Assembly (NCBI GenBank): GCA_036488085.1
Contig: DASXHZ010000089.1
Span: 62,001 to 126,000 of the forward strand
Origin: DASXHZ01 sp036488085
GTDB taxonomy: Bacteria; Acidobacteriota; Thermoanaerobaculia; Gp7-AA8
DNA: 64,000 nt
Reading direction: 5' to 3'
Position numbers and translations under genes: made by a program. Below the pieces are notes generated by a model. That model saw only the letters and a list, made by a program, of their open reading frames with translations, made no database searches and was not told the origin of the DNA. This document shows, one piece after another, positions 31,437-40,718 of the stretch (position 1 is its first letter; every line of letters begins with the position of its first letter).

Positions 31437-32369
31437 TCACGACAGGGTGTACATCACGATCCCCAGCTCGGGTGAACAGATCGCGAGGTGGTTGTCGTGG
31501 ATGGCGATGCCTTTCGGGCCGCCCTCCGACTTGCAGCGCGCGTTCACCTCGCGAAAGACCGTGTCCGGCCCGACGATCCGCCGCGCCGCCGGTGAACGCG
31601 ACCAGCGCCTACCGCGATGTTCGAAAACGCTGAAGTAGTTCGCGCCCGCGTTCGTGACGAAGAGATAGTTGCCGTCGGGCGCGAACGCCACAGAATGCGG
31701 ATAGCGAAACGTGCGATGACCGAGCAACGCCACCGGCGCCGGCCCGTAGCGCAGCTCGTGGCCGGCAGCGCGCTCGAAGATCGCGACCGTGTGCTTGCCG
31801 TGATTCGCCACCGCGAGCCAGCGCCCGCAGTGCGAGAACGCGAGCCCGTCCGGCTCGTACATCGAGTCATCCTTCAATTCGAATGATGGCTCGAGCTCGA
31901 ACGCGAGCGGCGATCGCGACGTCATCCGATAGAACGAGACGCTGTCGCTCTCGAGGTTGCATGCCGCCAGATGGTCGCCCACGAACGCGACGCCGTCCGA
32001 GAACTTCAGCCCGCTCCTCGGCCCGCGAATGACGAACGCCGGCTCGGGCGCGAAGCCCTCGCCGCGATTCTCGTAAACCGCGATCCCCTGCTTCCGCAGC
32101 GCCACCGCCATGAGATCGCCCGCAGCCGAGAACGCGACGTCGTGCGGATACTTCAGCCCCGACCGCGCCCCCTGAATCGTCGCGAACGGCTCCTCCGCCA
32201 CCCGCCCGTTCGCGTGCCGATACAGAAAGACCATGTTCGATTCCGACGTCGCAATCGCGAGGAACGCGCCGTCCGGCGAGAACGCGATCCCTTCAAATCG
32301 ATGATGAGGAGCGGGCGGCCGGACCCGCTGCTCTTCCACGATGTCGAACACGTGGCGATATCGTCTCAC
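31437..32369 (-). CDS. Beta-propeller (WD40/lactonase-like) protein
   Basis: A 310-residue protein built of about six blades of ~45-50 residues. Repeated motifs include FEGIAFSPDGAFLAIATS, YPHDVAFSAAGDLMAVAL, EPDGLAFSHCGRWLAVANH and YPHSVAFAPDGNYLFVTNAG, each followed by a strand with an aromatic residue and V(A)(I/V)F or Y. It has no signal peptide. It sits between two Ser/Thr kinases and is divergent from one of them by 18 bases, so a scaffold or sensor role near the kinases is possible. I cannot assign an enzyme activity. Start codon GTG. Confidence 0.75.
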   Translation of the reverse strand: MRRYRHVFDIVEEQRVRPPAPHHRFEGIAFSPDGAFLAIATSESNMVFLYRHANGRVAEEPFATIQGARSGLKYPHDVAFSAAGDLMAVALRKQGIAVYENRGEGFAPEPAFVIRGPRSGLKFSDGVAFVGDHLAACNLESDSVSFYRMTSRSPLAFELEPSFELKDDSMYEPDGLAFSHCGRWLAVANHGKHTVAIFERAAGHELRYGPAPVALLGHRTFRYPHSVAFAPDGNYLFVTNAGANYFSVFEHRGRRWSRSPAARRIVGPDTVFREVNARCKSEGGPKGIAIHDNHLAICSPELGIVMYTLS

Positions 32370-32387
32370 GTATCATTTCGGCTATAG

Positions 32388-35075
32388 GTGACCCTCCCAC
32401 CAGAATCGATGCTCGGGCCGTACCGCATTGCCGGCGCGATCGGCGAAGGCGGTATGGGTGTGGTGTATCGCGCCACCGACACGCGCCTCGGGCGCGACGT
32501 CGCGATCAAGGTGCTCACCAACATCGCCACGAACGATGCCGATCAGTTGCAGCGATTCGAGCAGGAAGCGCGCACCACCGGGATGCTCAACCATCCCAAC
32601 CTGCTTACCATCTACGACGTCGGGCATGACGGCGGCGGACCGTACATCGTCAGCGAGCTTCTGCAGGGCGAGACGTTGCGCGACCGGCTCGCGCGCGGCC
32701 CGCTTCCGCCGCGCCGCGCCATCGATGCGGCGCTCCAGGTCGCGCAAGGCCTCGCGGCCGCGCACGACAAGGGCATCATCCACCGCGACCTCAAGCCGGA
32801 GAACATCTTCCTCACCCGCGACGGACGAGCGAAGATCCTCGACTTCGGCATCGCGAAGCTGACCGCGAACGCCGCCGAGGGCGCGTTCAAAGGCGCGGCC
32901 ACCGAGCCCGGCATGGTCCTCGGCACGGTCGGCTACATGTCGCCCGAACAGGTGCGCGGGGATGCGATCGACACACGCTCCGACATCTTCTCGTTCGGCG
33001 TCATCCTCTACGAGATCCTCACCGGCGAGCGCGCGTTCAAAGGCGACTCCGCCATCGAGACTCTGCGCGCCATCCTCAAAGAGGATCCGCCGGAGCTCAC
33101 CGAGAAACTATCGAGCGTCCAGCCGGCGATCGAGCGGCTCGTCCGCCGCTGCCTGGAAAAAGAGCGCGACCTGCGGTTCCAGTCGGCGCGCGACCTCGCG
33201 TTCCACCTCGAGACACTGTCGACCGTCTCATCCCCCGGCACCCTCGCCGGTTCGACGCCGCGGCCGTCGCGTACCGAGTCGCACGCTCCGACGAGCCGGA
33301 TGCCGTCGCAAGCGACGGCGACGTCCGCTACGTCGTCCATATCTGCTCACCGCATACCTACCGTCGCGCGTCCGATCGTCAAACCGAAGCGCGGCGTCTC
33401 GCCGATGCTCCTCACGCTGCTGTTCATCGTCTCGATCGCCGGCGCAGCGTTGGCCGGATGGTACGTGGCAAGACGGACGACCGCGGTCGCGAGCGAGGTG
33501 ACATTCCAGCGCCTGACGTTCCGGCGTGGCGAGGTGCGCAGCGCCCGGTTCGCGCCGGACGGCGACACCATTGTTTATAGCGCGGCATGGGACGGAACGC
33601 CGGGCGACGTCTTCGTCGGCAATCGGCGGAGTCCCGAGGCTCGCGCCCTCGGCGTGCATGACGCGGACGTGCTGTCGATCGCGAAGACGACCGAGATCGC
33701 GCTACTCCTCCACCCCGATCGCCTCACCGGCTTCGGGACACTCGCGCGCGTGCCGCTCGCCGGCGGGATGCCGCGCGAAGTCTCGGATCAGGTGGTCAGC
33801 GCCGACTGGATGCCTGACGGTGAAAACTTCGCCGCCATCCGTTTCGCGAACGGGAACTACATCCTCGAAGCGCCCCTCGGGCGTCCACGCTACGAAACGC
33901 CGCATCAGCTCCACTCCTTGCGCGTCGCGCCGGACGGACGGATCGCGTTCATGGAGCACTACGGCGGCAAGAACGACGTCGCCGTATTGACTCCGCAGGC
34001 GGCGAAGCCGGCGTCCGTCGCGCGCGGCTGGCAGCACGGCGCGAAGGGGCTCGCATGGTCGGCGGATGGCAAAGAGCTGTGGATCACCGGAACTGACACC
34101 GCCGCTCCGCCGTCTCTCTACGCCGTGAACATCGAGACCGGCGAGACGCGCCTCGTCTCGCGCGTCACCGGATCGATGAAGCTGTTCGACATTTCGCCGG
34201 CCGCGCACCTGCTGCTGTCGACCGGAACGTGGCGCGCCGCGCTCGAGTATCAGCCGCCAGGCGACGCGGCGGAGCACGACGCGTCATGGCTCGACTGGTC
34301 GACGCTCGCCGACCTCTCGCGCGACGGGACGAAGGTGCTGTTCAACGAGACGCGCGAAGGCGGCGGCGCGGCGAGTGCGATCTATCTCCGCACCGCCGGC
34401 GCCTCGGCGCCGGTCCGCATCGGCGACGGCCTCGGCGACGCGCTGTCGCCCGACGGCAAGTTCGTCCTCGCGCACCACGGAGCCAAACTCGCCATCGTTC
34501 CGACCGGCAGCGGCGAGGCGCGCGAACTGAAGCTCGAAGGGGCGTTCGACGCCGGCGCCGCGTGGGTCCCGAACTCGTCACGCGTCATCGTCGGCGGCGT
34601 CCTGCCGAACAAGGGCTATCAACTCCTCGCCATCGACACGCTCGACGAAAACGTGAAACCGATCTCGCCCGAGAACGTCTGGGGCGACGCCTACCGCCCG
34701 TTCGCCGTCTCCCCGGACGGCCACACCGTCGCGGGCATGACCGCGCGCCAAACCATCGCGCTGTACGAGATCGAAGGAGCCGCGCAACCGGTCGACGTGC
34801 GCGGCACCGAACCGGGCGAAGTGCCGATCGAATGGTCCGCCGACGCGACTGCGCTCCTCGTCTATCGTCCGAACTCCCTCCCCGCCCGCGTCTACCGCGT
34901 CACCCTCGCCACCGGCACCCGCGAGCTCTGGAAGGAGTTCCAGCCGACCGACCCCGCCGGCATCTACAAGATCGCCCCCATCTGCGTCACCCCCGACGCC
35001 ACCGCCTACGCCTACGACGCGCTACGCCTGCTGTCGGACCTCTACGTTGCTGACGGCCTCAGGACAACGGACTGA
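32388..35075 (+). CDS. Ser/Thr protein kinase with periplasmic beta-propeller (PD40-like) sensor
   Basis: An 895-residue transmembrane kinase. GAIGEGGMGVVYRATD is the glycine loop, VAIK Lys41, HRDLKPEN Asp134 and DFG Asp152; SPEQVRGDAIDTRSDIFSFG follows. A proline/threonine-rich linker (~280-330) leads to a membrane helix (~338-360). Beyond it lie strands of the WD40-like PD40 type: RSARFAPDGDTIVYSAAW, LRVAPDGRIAFMEHYGG, GLAWSADGKELWITGTD, DALSPDGKFVLAHHG, PFAVSPDGHTVAGMTA. This is the family layout in which a propeller outside the membrane is coupled to a cytoplasmic kinase. GTG start at 32388, 18 bases from the divergent propeller gene. Confidence 0.92.
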   Translation: MTLPPESMLGPYRIAGAIGEGGMGVVYRATDTRLGRDVAIKVLTNIATNDADQLQRFEQEARTTGMLNHPNLLTIYDVGHDGGGPYIVSELLQGETLRDRLARGPLPPRRAIDAALQVAQGLAAAHDKGIIHRDLKPENIFLTRDGRAKILDFGIAKLTANAAEGAFKGAATEPGMVLGTVGYMSPEQVRGDAIDTRSDIFSFGVILYEILTGERAFKGDSAIETLRAILKEDPPELTEKLSSVQPAIERLVRRCLEKERDLRFQSARDLAFHLETLSTVSSPGTLAGSTPRPSRTESHAPTSRMPSQATATSATSSISAHRIPTVARPIVKPKRGVSPMLLTLLFIVSIAGAALAGWYVARRTTAVASEVTFQRLTFRRGEVRSARFAPDGDTIVYSAAWDGTPGDVFVGNRRSPEARALGVHDADVLSIAKTTEIALLLHPDRLTGFGTLARVPLAGGMPREVSDQVVSADWMPDGENFAAIRFANGNYILEAPLGRPRYETPHQLHSLRVAPDGRIAFMEHYGGKNDVAVLTPQAAKPASVARGWQHGAKGLAWSADGKELWITGTDTAAPPSLYAVNIETGETRLVSRVTGSMKLFDISPAAHLLLSTGTWRAALEYQPPGDAAEHDASWLDWSTLADLSRDGTKVLFNETREGGGAASAIYLRTAGASAPVRIGDGLGDALSPDGKFVLAHHGAKLAIVPTGSGEARELKLEGAFDAGAAWVPNSSRVIVGGVLPNKGYQLLAIDTLDENVKPISPENVWGDAYRPFAVSPDGHTVAGMTARQTIALYEIEGAAQPVDVRGTEPGEVPIEWSADATALLVYRPNSLPARVYRVTLATGTRELWKEFQPTDPAGIYKIAPICVTPDATAYAYDALRLLSDLYVADGLRTTD

Positions 35076-35084
35076 CCAAGGTGC

Positions 35085-36479
35085 TCACGACGTTGGTGAT
35101 GATGGCGGAGAAGGCGGAGGCGCGCCCGCTCCTGGTGCTGCCGGCGGCGGCGGTGGGGGCGGCGGCGGCGCGGCCTGCTGCTGCGGCGGCGGCACGAGGG
35201 CTGGCGGTTGCGGGATAGCGACGTAGAAGAGATCGAGCCCGTTCCGAAACAGGTACACGACACGGACGGTGATGTTGTTGGCGAGCTTCCGTGCAAGCTG
35301 GTCGAGGCCGGCGTCATTGAGCTCGGTTTTCTGAGCGAGCGTCTTCAAGAGGTCTTTCGCGAGCGGGTCGCCATTGCCGGCACGAATCCACACGCGCGTC
35401 AGATCCGTCGCGGTGCGCACGCCGAGGAGTCTCGTTGCGGCGACCTTGCGCTGGATATTGACGATGAGGATCGCCTGGTCGATCCAGTCGCACAGCGTTT
35501 CGAGAGGGATCAAGGCTCGATTCGAGACGCTCGTCGCGTTGCTCTCGGCGAGCTGCTGAATCGTGGCGATGCCATATTCGCGGAGCAAGTCGACCGTAGT
35601 GTCGTCAATGCCCTGGATGGTATCGAGCGGCAGCTCTTCGTTCTCCGCCTTCGGTGCGCCGAACCAGGCGTCAGCGCGCGACCGGATGGCGTCGTAGGCG
35701 ACGTTGTGAAAGAGTCCAACGAGAAAAAGAGCGACCCAGGGCGTCTTGCCGCTCGGAAGAAGGTCGGTCGCGCCGATCGTGCCCGCGGCGAAGCCGATGG
35801 CGACCGAGAATGCGGATTTCAGTGCGCTGGCGCTGACAAAGCGGGAGGAAAGCGCGTTCGCATACATACGCCCGGTCATGTAATAGAGAACGGAGACGTA
35901 AGCGCCGGCACCCGCGGCGATCAACCCTTTGATCCCCTCGGACGCATCCTTGAAAGCGTAGAGATCCATGAATGCCGCAACGAGCATGAACGTCGTCGTC
36001 AAGAGGAGCGCCGCCGTCGACGAGCTCAGGATCGACCGCTCGCGCGTGGTCCGCTCGCGAGCGGTAGGAGATGCGGCTGACGTCACGCCGGCCGTACTCA
36101 TGGACTGAAAGATCTGGTCGTACCGCTCGGCCTCGCTTGTCGCGTACGCCTGTTGCGAGCTGCGCGTCAGAATGTGGTGAATGACCGCAGCGGTGCCCGG
36201 GATCAGTGCGAGCAGATAGAGCGCGCCGTCATTCCTGAGTCCACCGATGTAATAGAGCCACTTGCCGCTTCGGAAGAGGTCGATCTCATACGCGTATCCG
36301 AGCGGCAGCACGATACAGACGGCCGCCATGATGGAGACGGCCACAATCTGGTTGCGGGAGAGTCCGCCGCTCACCGTCGGCGTAAATCCAGTCCCCGTGA
36401 CGCCGTAGTCCGTGGATGGCGTCCCTTTCACCGGCAGACGCGCGGAAGACGGGTCAACAGACGTCCCTTGGACAGGCAT
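35085..36479 (-). CDS. Membrane protein with helix-hairpin-helix-like segment and proline-rich tail, unknown function
   Basis: A 464-residue protein. ATG 36479 (MPVQGTSVD) is preferred because GGAGG lies seven bases upstream; an earlier in-frame GTG at 36506 adds nine residues. Hydrophobic helices occur at ~46-66, ~80-95, ~160-180 and ~190-215, with a further segment near 250. Residues ~285-325 (IQGIDDTTVDLLREYGIATI, QQLAE) look like a helix-hairpin-helix fold of the DUF4332/SAM-like sort, usually DNA- or protein-binding. The final ~35 residues are nearly all Pro, Ala, Gly and Ser. I do not recognise a family. It is tail to tail with the kinase gene and may belong to the same regulatory neighbourhood. 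Confidence 0.6.
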   Translation of the reverse strand: MPVQGTSVDPSSARLPVKGTPSTDYGVTGTGFTPTVSGGLSRNQIVAVSIMAAVCIVLPLGYAYEIDLFRSGKWLYYIGGLRNDGALYLLALIPGTAAVIHHILTRSSQQAYATSEAERYDQIFQSMSTAGVTSAASPTARERTTRERSILSSSTAALLLTTTFMLVAAFMDLYAFKDASEGIKGLIAAGAGAYVSVLYYMTGRMYANALSSRFVSASALKSAFSVAIGFAAGTIGATDLLPSGKTPWVALFLVGLFHNVAYDAIRSRADAWFGAPKAENEELPLDTIQGIDDTTVDLLREYGIATIQQLAESNATSVSNRALIPLETLCDWIDQAILIVNIQRKVAATRLLGVRTATDLTRVWIRAGNGDPLAKDLLKTLAQKTELNDAGLDQLARKLANNITVRVVYLFRNGLDLFYVAIPQPPALVPPPQQQAAPPPPPPPPPAAPGAGAPPPSPPSSPTS

Positions 36480-36569
36480 AGGGTTCCCTCCGAATTGCTC
36501 CTGCACTAAAAGAGCGACTCGCGAGGAGTTTTCCCTACCTCGAGCGTGCGTGCGGCAATCGGCTGACGG

Positions 36570-36627
36570 AGGCGGGCTTCAAACCCGTCCCTGGCCTTCA
36601 GTGCGTCCAGTCGGGCTGAAGCCCGAC
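36570..36627. repeat. Palindromic repeat after the Asp-box gene
   Basis: GGCGGGCTTCAAACCCGTCC (36571-36590) and GTCGGGCT-GA-AGCCCGAC (36610-36627) are short palindromes of related sequence (CGGGCTTCA / TGAAGCCCG). The second lies six bases beyond the stop of the minus-strand gene at 36633 and could end its transcript, although no T tract follows. Confidence 0.65.
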
Positions 36628-36632
36628 CTACG

Positions 36633-39398
36633 TTACGGCGCCACGAACTCCCCCTCGTGCACGCCCGGCTCCGCCTCCACCGTCACCTTCGTCGACGCGT
36701 GGAACTCGCCATATTTCATCCGCACGGTGTACTCGCCCGGCGGGACGTAGGACGGTTGCCCTTCGCCGCCGCGCTCGTCGCCGATCGCCTCGCGCGGGTC
36801 GGGGCGGAGGTCCCAGACGACGCGGTTGAAGCCGGGGCGGTTCGTGCCGTCGATCTCGCGGATGCGGGTGCCTTTCGCGTTCTCGATCGTGATCGACACG
36901 CTGTCGGCAGGCGCGCCGGTGAGGTAGTAATTGATGTACGCGCCGAACGTTGGATTCTTCGCCTTGAACGCGTGCGCGCCCCAGAGACCGCCGATCGGCG
37001 TGTAGTAGAACTCCGTTGCGGCGCGCGGCGTGAAGAGGACGTTCTGCGACATCTTCTCCGGCGTGATCTGTTCCAAGGGCGAGATGTCGTCGATGACGTA
37101 AATGCTGCGCCCGTGCGTCGCGATCAGGAGATCATGCTCGCGCGGATGGATCTCGATGTCGTCGACGGAGACCGTCGGGAGCCCTTCCTTGAGCTGCTGC
37201 CACGACTCTCCCCGATCGAGCGACATGAAGATGCCGAACTCCGTGCCGGCGAACAGCAGGTTCGGATTCACCGGATCTTCGCGGAACCCCTTCATGGGCG
37301 CGTCGATCGAACCGGCGATCGAGCGCCAGGTCGCGCCGTAGTCATCGGTCGCGAACAGGTACGCATGGAAGTCGTCGCTCCGGTGCCCGTCGATGGCGAC
37401 ATACGCGCGCGCCGGATCGTGATTCGACGCTTGGACGCGCGACACCCACAGACCGGGCGGCGCGCCGGCGATGTTCGGCGTGACGTTGCGCCAGCTCTTG
37501 CCGCCGTCGCGCGTCACCTGCACATTGCCGTCATCCGTGCCGGCCCACAGCACATTGCGGTCCTTCGGCGACTCGCTGAGCGCGACGACCGTGTCGTAAT
37601 TCTCCGCCGCCGAGCCGGCGGTCGCCATCGTCTGCGGCTTCGCATTCGTGAGGTCCGGCGAGATCGCTTCCCAGTTGTCGCCGCGATTGGTGAGGCGGAA
37701 GACGCGATTCCCGCCGATGTAAAGCGTCTTCGGATCGAACGCCGAGAGGATGATCGGCGTGTTCCAGTTGAAGCGGAAGCCCGGCGTCCCCTCCTTCGCC
37801 TGCGGCTGGATATTGCGGCGCCGCCCCGACGCGAGGTCGAGGCGCGACATGTCGCCGCCTTGCGACTCGCTATAAATGATGTTCGGATTCGTCGGATCGA
37901 TCTGCGCCCAGAAGCCGTCGCCGCCGTTCACGAAGAACCAGTCGGCGTTCGTGATCGCCGAGGCGTTCGGATTGCCGCCGAATGACGACTCCTGGTGCCG
38001 CACCTGCGCCTTGCCGCACCACGTCCCGTTGTCCTGCAGACCGCCGCAGACCGTGTACGGCTGATCCATGCCGTAGCTGATGTTATAGAACTCGCCGAGC
38101 GGCACGTTGTTCTGAAAGTTCCACGTCTTCGTCTTGTCGTACGAGAAATAGATCCCGCCGTCCGTGCCGAGGAGCGCGTGGTTCGAATTGTTCGGATCGA
38201 TCCACATCGCGTGACAGTCGCCGTGGATGTCGCGCGCGCCGGTGTTGAGGAACGTGTGGCCGCCGTCGTCCGAAACAGCCGTACCGAAACCGAGGACGTA
38301 GACGCGCTGATCGTTGTTCGGATCGACGCGGATTTTTCCGAAGTAAAACCCGCGCGGGCTGAAGTCGCTGGTGCGCGTCCAGTGTGCGCCGGAGTCGTCG
38401 GTGCGGAAGATGCCGCCGCTGTGGCTGCGCATCCCCTCGAGCGACTGCGAGCCGCCGATGTCCGACTCGATCACCGCGTACAGCACGTGCGGATTCTTGC
38501 GATAGATGTCGAGCCCGACGCGGCCTGTCTCCGATGGGAGGCCGTTCGTCAGCTTCTGCCACGTCTTGCCGGAGTCGATCGACTTGAACACGCCGCTCGT
38601 CGCGCCGCCGTTATCGAAGCCCCACGGATAGCGGCGCCGCGCCCACATCGCGGCATAGACAGTGGAGGGCGTCGCCGGATCGACGATCACGTCGACCGCG
38701 CCGGTGTTTTCGTCTACTGCGAGCACGTGCTGCCACGTCTTCCCGCCATCGCTCGTCTTGAAAACGCCGCGTTCGCGGTTCGCGCCCCAGAGATGGCCGA
38801 GGGCCGCGACGTAGACCACGTCGTCATTCTTCGGATCGAGCGCGATCCGCGGGATGTCGTGCGAGTCGCGAAGCCCCATATTCGTCCACGTATCGCCGCC
38901 GTCGGTCGACTTGTAGATCCCGTTGCCCCACGACGAGCTGTTGCGGCTGTTCCCCTCCCCCGTCCCGACCCAAACGATCTTCGGATTGTTCTGCGACACC
39001 GCCACCGCGCCGACCGAGGCGACCGGCTCCTCGTCGAAAACGCCCTGCCACGTCGTGCCGTTGTTGGTCGACTTCAGCACGCCGCCGGTGGCCACGCCCG
39101 CGTAGATCGTGTAGGTGTCCTTCTCCACGACCGCAAAGTCGGCGATGCGTCCGCCCATGTTCGCCGGCCCGATGGAGCGCCAGCGCAGCGGCTTGACGTC
39201 GAGTATCGCCGGCCGCACGGCCGGCTGGTTGACCGCCGGCTGCGCCATTGACGGCTGCGAAGCTCCCGGCGTCGTCTTGCTCCCCGGCACCTGCGCCCCC
39301 TCCGCCGGATCCCGCGGCGACTGCGGCTGTGGTTGCGGCTGCTGAGCAAAGACCGCAGTCGCACAGAGAAGGATCGCGGCGGCCAGCGTTTTCTTCAT
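36633..39398 (-). CDS. Secreted sortilin/VPS10-type Asp-box (BNR) repeat protein
   Basis: A 921-residue exported protein with a signal peptide (MKKTLAAAILLCATAVFAQQ) and a Gln/Pro-rich linker (~20-65). The body is a large propeller with many Asp-boxes, S/T-x-D-x-G-x-T-W: STNNGTTW, STDGGDTW, TSDGGKTW, SIDSGKTW, TDDSGAHW, SDDGGHTF, TRDGGKSW, TDDYGATW and SLDRGESW. This is the VPS10/sortilin-like family annotated as glycosyl hydrolase in many soil and gliding bacteria; Asp-boxes do not prove a glycosidase. A C-terminal ~150-residue beta-rich segment (FYYTPIGGLWGAHAF, PPGEYTVRMKYG) resembles a FlgD-Ig-like domain. It probably acts at the cell surface or outside. Confidence 0.88.
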   Translation of the reverse strand: MKKTLAAAILLCATAVFAQQPQPQPQSPRDPAEGAQVPGSKTTPGASQPSMAQPAVNQPAVRPAILDVKPLRWRSIGPANMGGRIADFAVVEKDTYTIYAGVATGGVLKSTNNGTTWQGVFDEEPVASVGAVAVSQNNPKIVWVGTGEGNSRNSSSWGNGIYKSTDGGDTWTNMGLRDSHDIPRIALDPKNDDVVYVAALGHLWGANRERGVFKTSDGGKTWQHVLAVDENTGAVDVIVDPATPSTVYAAMWARRRYPWGFDNGGATSGVFKSIDSGKTWQKLTNGLPSETGRVGLDIYRKNPHVLYAVIESDIGGSQSLEGMRSHSGGIFRTDDSGAHWTRTSDFSPRGFYFGKIRVDPNNDQRVYVLGFGTAVSDDGGHTFLNTGARDIHGDCHAMWIDPNNSNHALLGTDGGIYFSYDKTKTWNFQNNVPLGEFYNISYGMDQPYTVCGGLQDNGTWCGKAQVRHQESSFGGNPNASAITNADWFFVNGGDGFWAQIDPTNPNIIYSESQGGDMSRLDLASGRRRNIQPQAKEGTPGFRFNWNTPIILSAFDPKTLYIGGNRVFRLTNRGDNWEAISPDLTNAKPQTMATAGSAAENYDTVVALSESPKDRNVLWAGTDDGNVQVTRDGGKSWRNVTPNIAGAPPGLWVSRVQASNHDPARAYVAIDGHRSDDFHAYLFATDDYGATWRSIAGSIDAPMKGFREDPVNPNLLFAGTEFGIFMSLDRGESWQQLKEGLPTVSVDDIEIHPREHDLLIATHGRSIYVIDDISPLEQITPEKMSQNVLFTPRAATEFYYTPIGGLWGAHAFKAKNPTFGAYINYYLTGAPADSVSITIENAKGTRIREIDGTNRPGFNRVVWDLRPDPREAIGDERGGEGQPSYVPPGEYTVRMKYGEFHASTKVTVEAEPGVHEGEFVAP

Positions 39399-39440
39399 GG
39401 TTAGGATTCTATATCTCGGAAAACGGCGTTAGAGGCGGAC

Positions 39441-39614
39441 ATGCCAGTCACCGCGGCGCTCTTCGCCCTGGTGTTGCAGCTCACCCTCGACGGAAAGCCG
39501 CTCGCCGGAGGCGAAGTCTGCTGGTTTGGCGCGGGATCGCCGGCCGATCCGGTCGCGCGATTCACCTCGTTCGCTGAGAGCCGACCGGCCGCTACCCCGG
39601 GCGGTCAGCCCTAA
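39441..39614 (+). pseudogene. Remnant: N-terminus of an exported protein cut off at a GCTGAGAGCC repeat
   Basis: A 57-residue reading frame starting MPVTAALFALVLQLTLDG, then KPLAGGEVCWFGAGSPADPV. It reads like a signal peptide plus the first strand of a carboxypeptidase-regulatory-like fold. At about 39569 the sequence becomes GCTGAGAGCCGACCGGCC, the dispersed repeat, and the frame ends soon after. The rest of the gene is absent, and the next gene on the other strand ends at 39592 inside the repeat. A deletion ending at the repeat explains this. Confidence 0.55.
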
Positions 39615-40665
39615 ACGACACCTCGCCGTTCGAGAGCTTCACGGAGAAGCGGGCCCAATCCGGCTCGCCCTCCTGCCGCGCTTCGCCGACGAACTCTTCT
39701 CCTTCGAACGTCAACCCGCGGAACCCTCCGCAACCGATCGTGCCGGTCTTCCAGAGCCGGCCGGGGATTCCGAACGCTTCGAAGCTCCGGTGGTCGTGAG
39801 TCACGATGAAGACACTCCCCATGTACGCGTCGCCGACGGAGACGACGTCGTTGCCGATCCGCTCCACGAGCGCTCGCGACCGGGCGTCGAGGATGTAGCC
39901 GGCGCCGCCGGCGGAGACGAACAGGTGCTTGCCGTCCGGCAGTAACTGAACGGTGTTGTGCTCCGTGTCGCCCTGCTCGAAGCTGCCGATCCACGACGCC
40001 TTGCCGACGCCGATGCGCATCAGCACGCGGCCGCGCGCCGGGTCGCCACCCTCTGCCGGAAACATGAGAATTGTTTCGCCGTCGGGCGGTGAATCGAGGA
40101 TCTGCGCTGCCGTCAACGCGTAAATCTCCGCCATGATCGTGGCGGCAACGGGGTTCTTCGTCAGGCGGGGACCGACCTGCACGGAATCCGCACTGCTCTT
40201 CCGGCGATACAGAGACTCCCCCTTTCTGGCAATCTCGATGATGAAGTTCATGTGCGGGATACGCCGGGCGCCTTCGCTGCCGGGGCCGAGGACGATGGCC
40301 TCCTCCTCCGCGTCCCGGAGCATCGCGTAAAAGGTCTGATTGACGGCGGCTCCCTCCTCCTGGATGAGTTTCTCGAGCTGCCCTATTGCGCGCCTCAGAT
40401 CCTTGTGGGCCGCCTCGATGATCTCGTCGCGGCGGATGGTGAGCTCCAGGATGGCGGCAAGCTCGGGGCCGGACAAAAGATTGCCGTACTGCGGCACGAG
40501 TTGTCCCTTGCGCAGCCGCTTCGCCTGCCGCCCAAGCTCATCTCTCTCCTGGCGATTGTGAAACCTCTTGATCGGCGACTCGGGGGCGTCCGCGCCGCGC
40601 TGCAAAGCGTCGATGGCTTGGTTGATGACCGCCAGCGCTCGGTCGGATGGATGTTTCTTGTTCAT
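39592..40665 (-). CDS. Uncharacterised protein with helical N-terminus and beta-rich C-terminus
   Basis: A 357-residue protein with no signal peptide. Residues ~1-150 are helical and charged (DRALAVINQAIDALQRG, IKRFHNRQERDELGRQAKRL). Residues ~180-357 are beta-rich (VLMRIGVGKASWIGSFEQGD, LLPDGKHLFVSAGGAGYILD, SVFIVTHDHRSFEAFG), resembling propeller blades. ATG 40665 lies after a perfect hairpin; an in-frame TTG at 40710 with AAGGAGG three bases upstream is the alternative. It is the second gene after the DUF-less paralogue at 40719-41303, so the two form a unit. I do not recognise the family. Confidence 0.6.
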   Translation of the reverse strand: MNKKHPSDRALAVINQAIDALQRGADAPESPIKRFHNRQERDELGRQAKRLRKGQLVPQYGNLLSGPELAAILELTIRRDEIIEAAHKDLRRAIGQLEKLIQEEGAAVNQTFYAMLRDAEEEAIVLGPGSEGARRIPHMNFIIEIARKGESLYRRKSSADSVQVGPRLTKNPVAATIMAEIYALTAAQILDSPPDGETILMFPAEGGDPARGRVLMRIGVGKASWIGSFEQGDTEHNTVQLLPDGKHLFVSAGGAGYILDARSRALVERIGNDVVSVGDAYMGSVFIVTHDHRSFEAFGIPGRLWKTGTIGCGGFRGLTFEGEEFVGEARQEGEPDWARFSVKLSNGEVSFRADRPG

Positions 40666-40676
40666 AACCGGTACAG

Positions 40677-40708
40677 GAACCCGGGCGCGCCCTTGCGCGC
40701 CCGGGTTC
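40677..40708 (-). other. Perfect 14-bp hairpin between two genes of one unit
   Basis: GAACCCGGGCGCGC (40677-40690) and GCGCGCCCGGGTTC (40695-40708) are perfectly complementary arms with a 4-base loop. The hairpin lies 10 bases past the upstream stop and 11 bases before ATG 40665, without a T tract. It may attenuate transcription or stabilise the upstream RNA. Confidence 0.7.
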
Positions 40709-40718
40709 AACTGCCTCC

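Noticed and set aside
36633..39398. Assignment as a sialidase
   Set aside because: Asp-boxes occur in many propellers; the sialidase Arg triad and FRIP motif are not seen.
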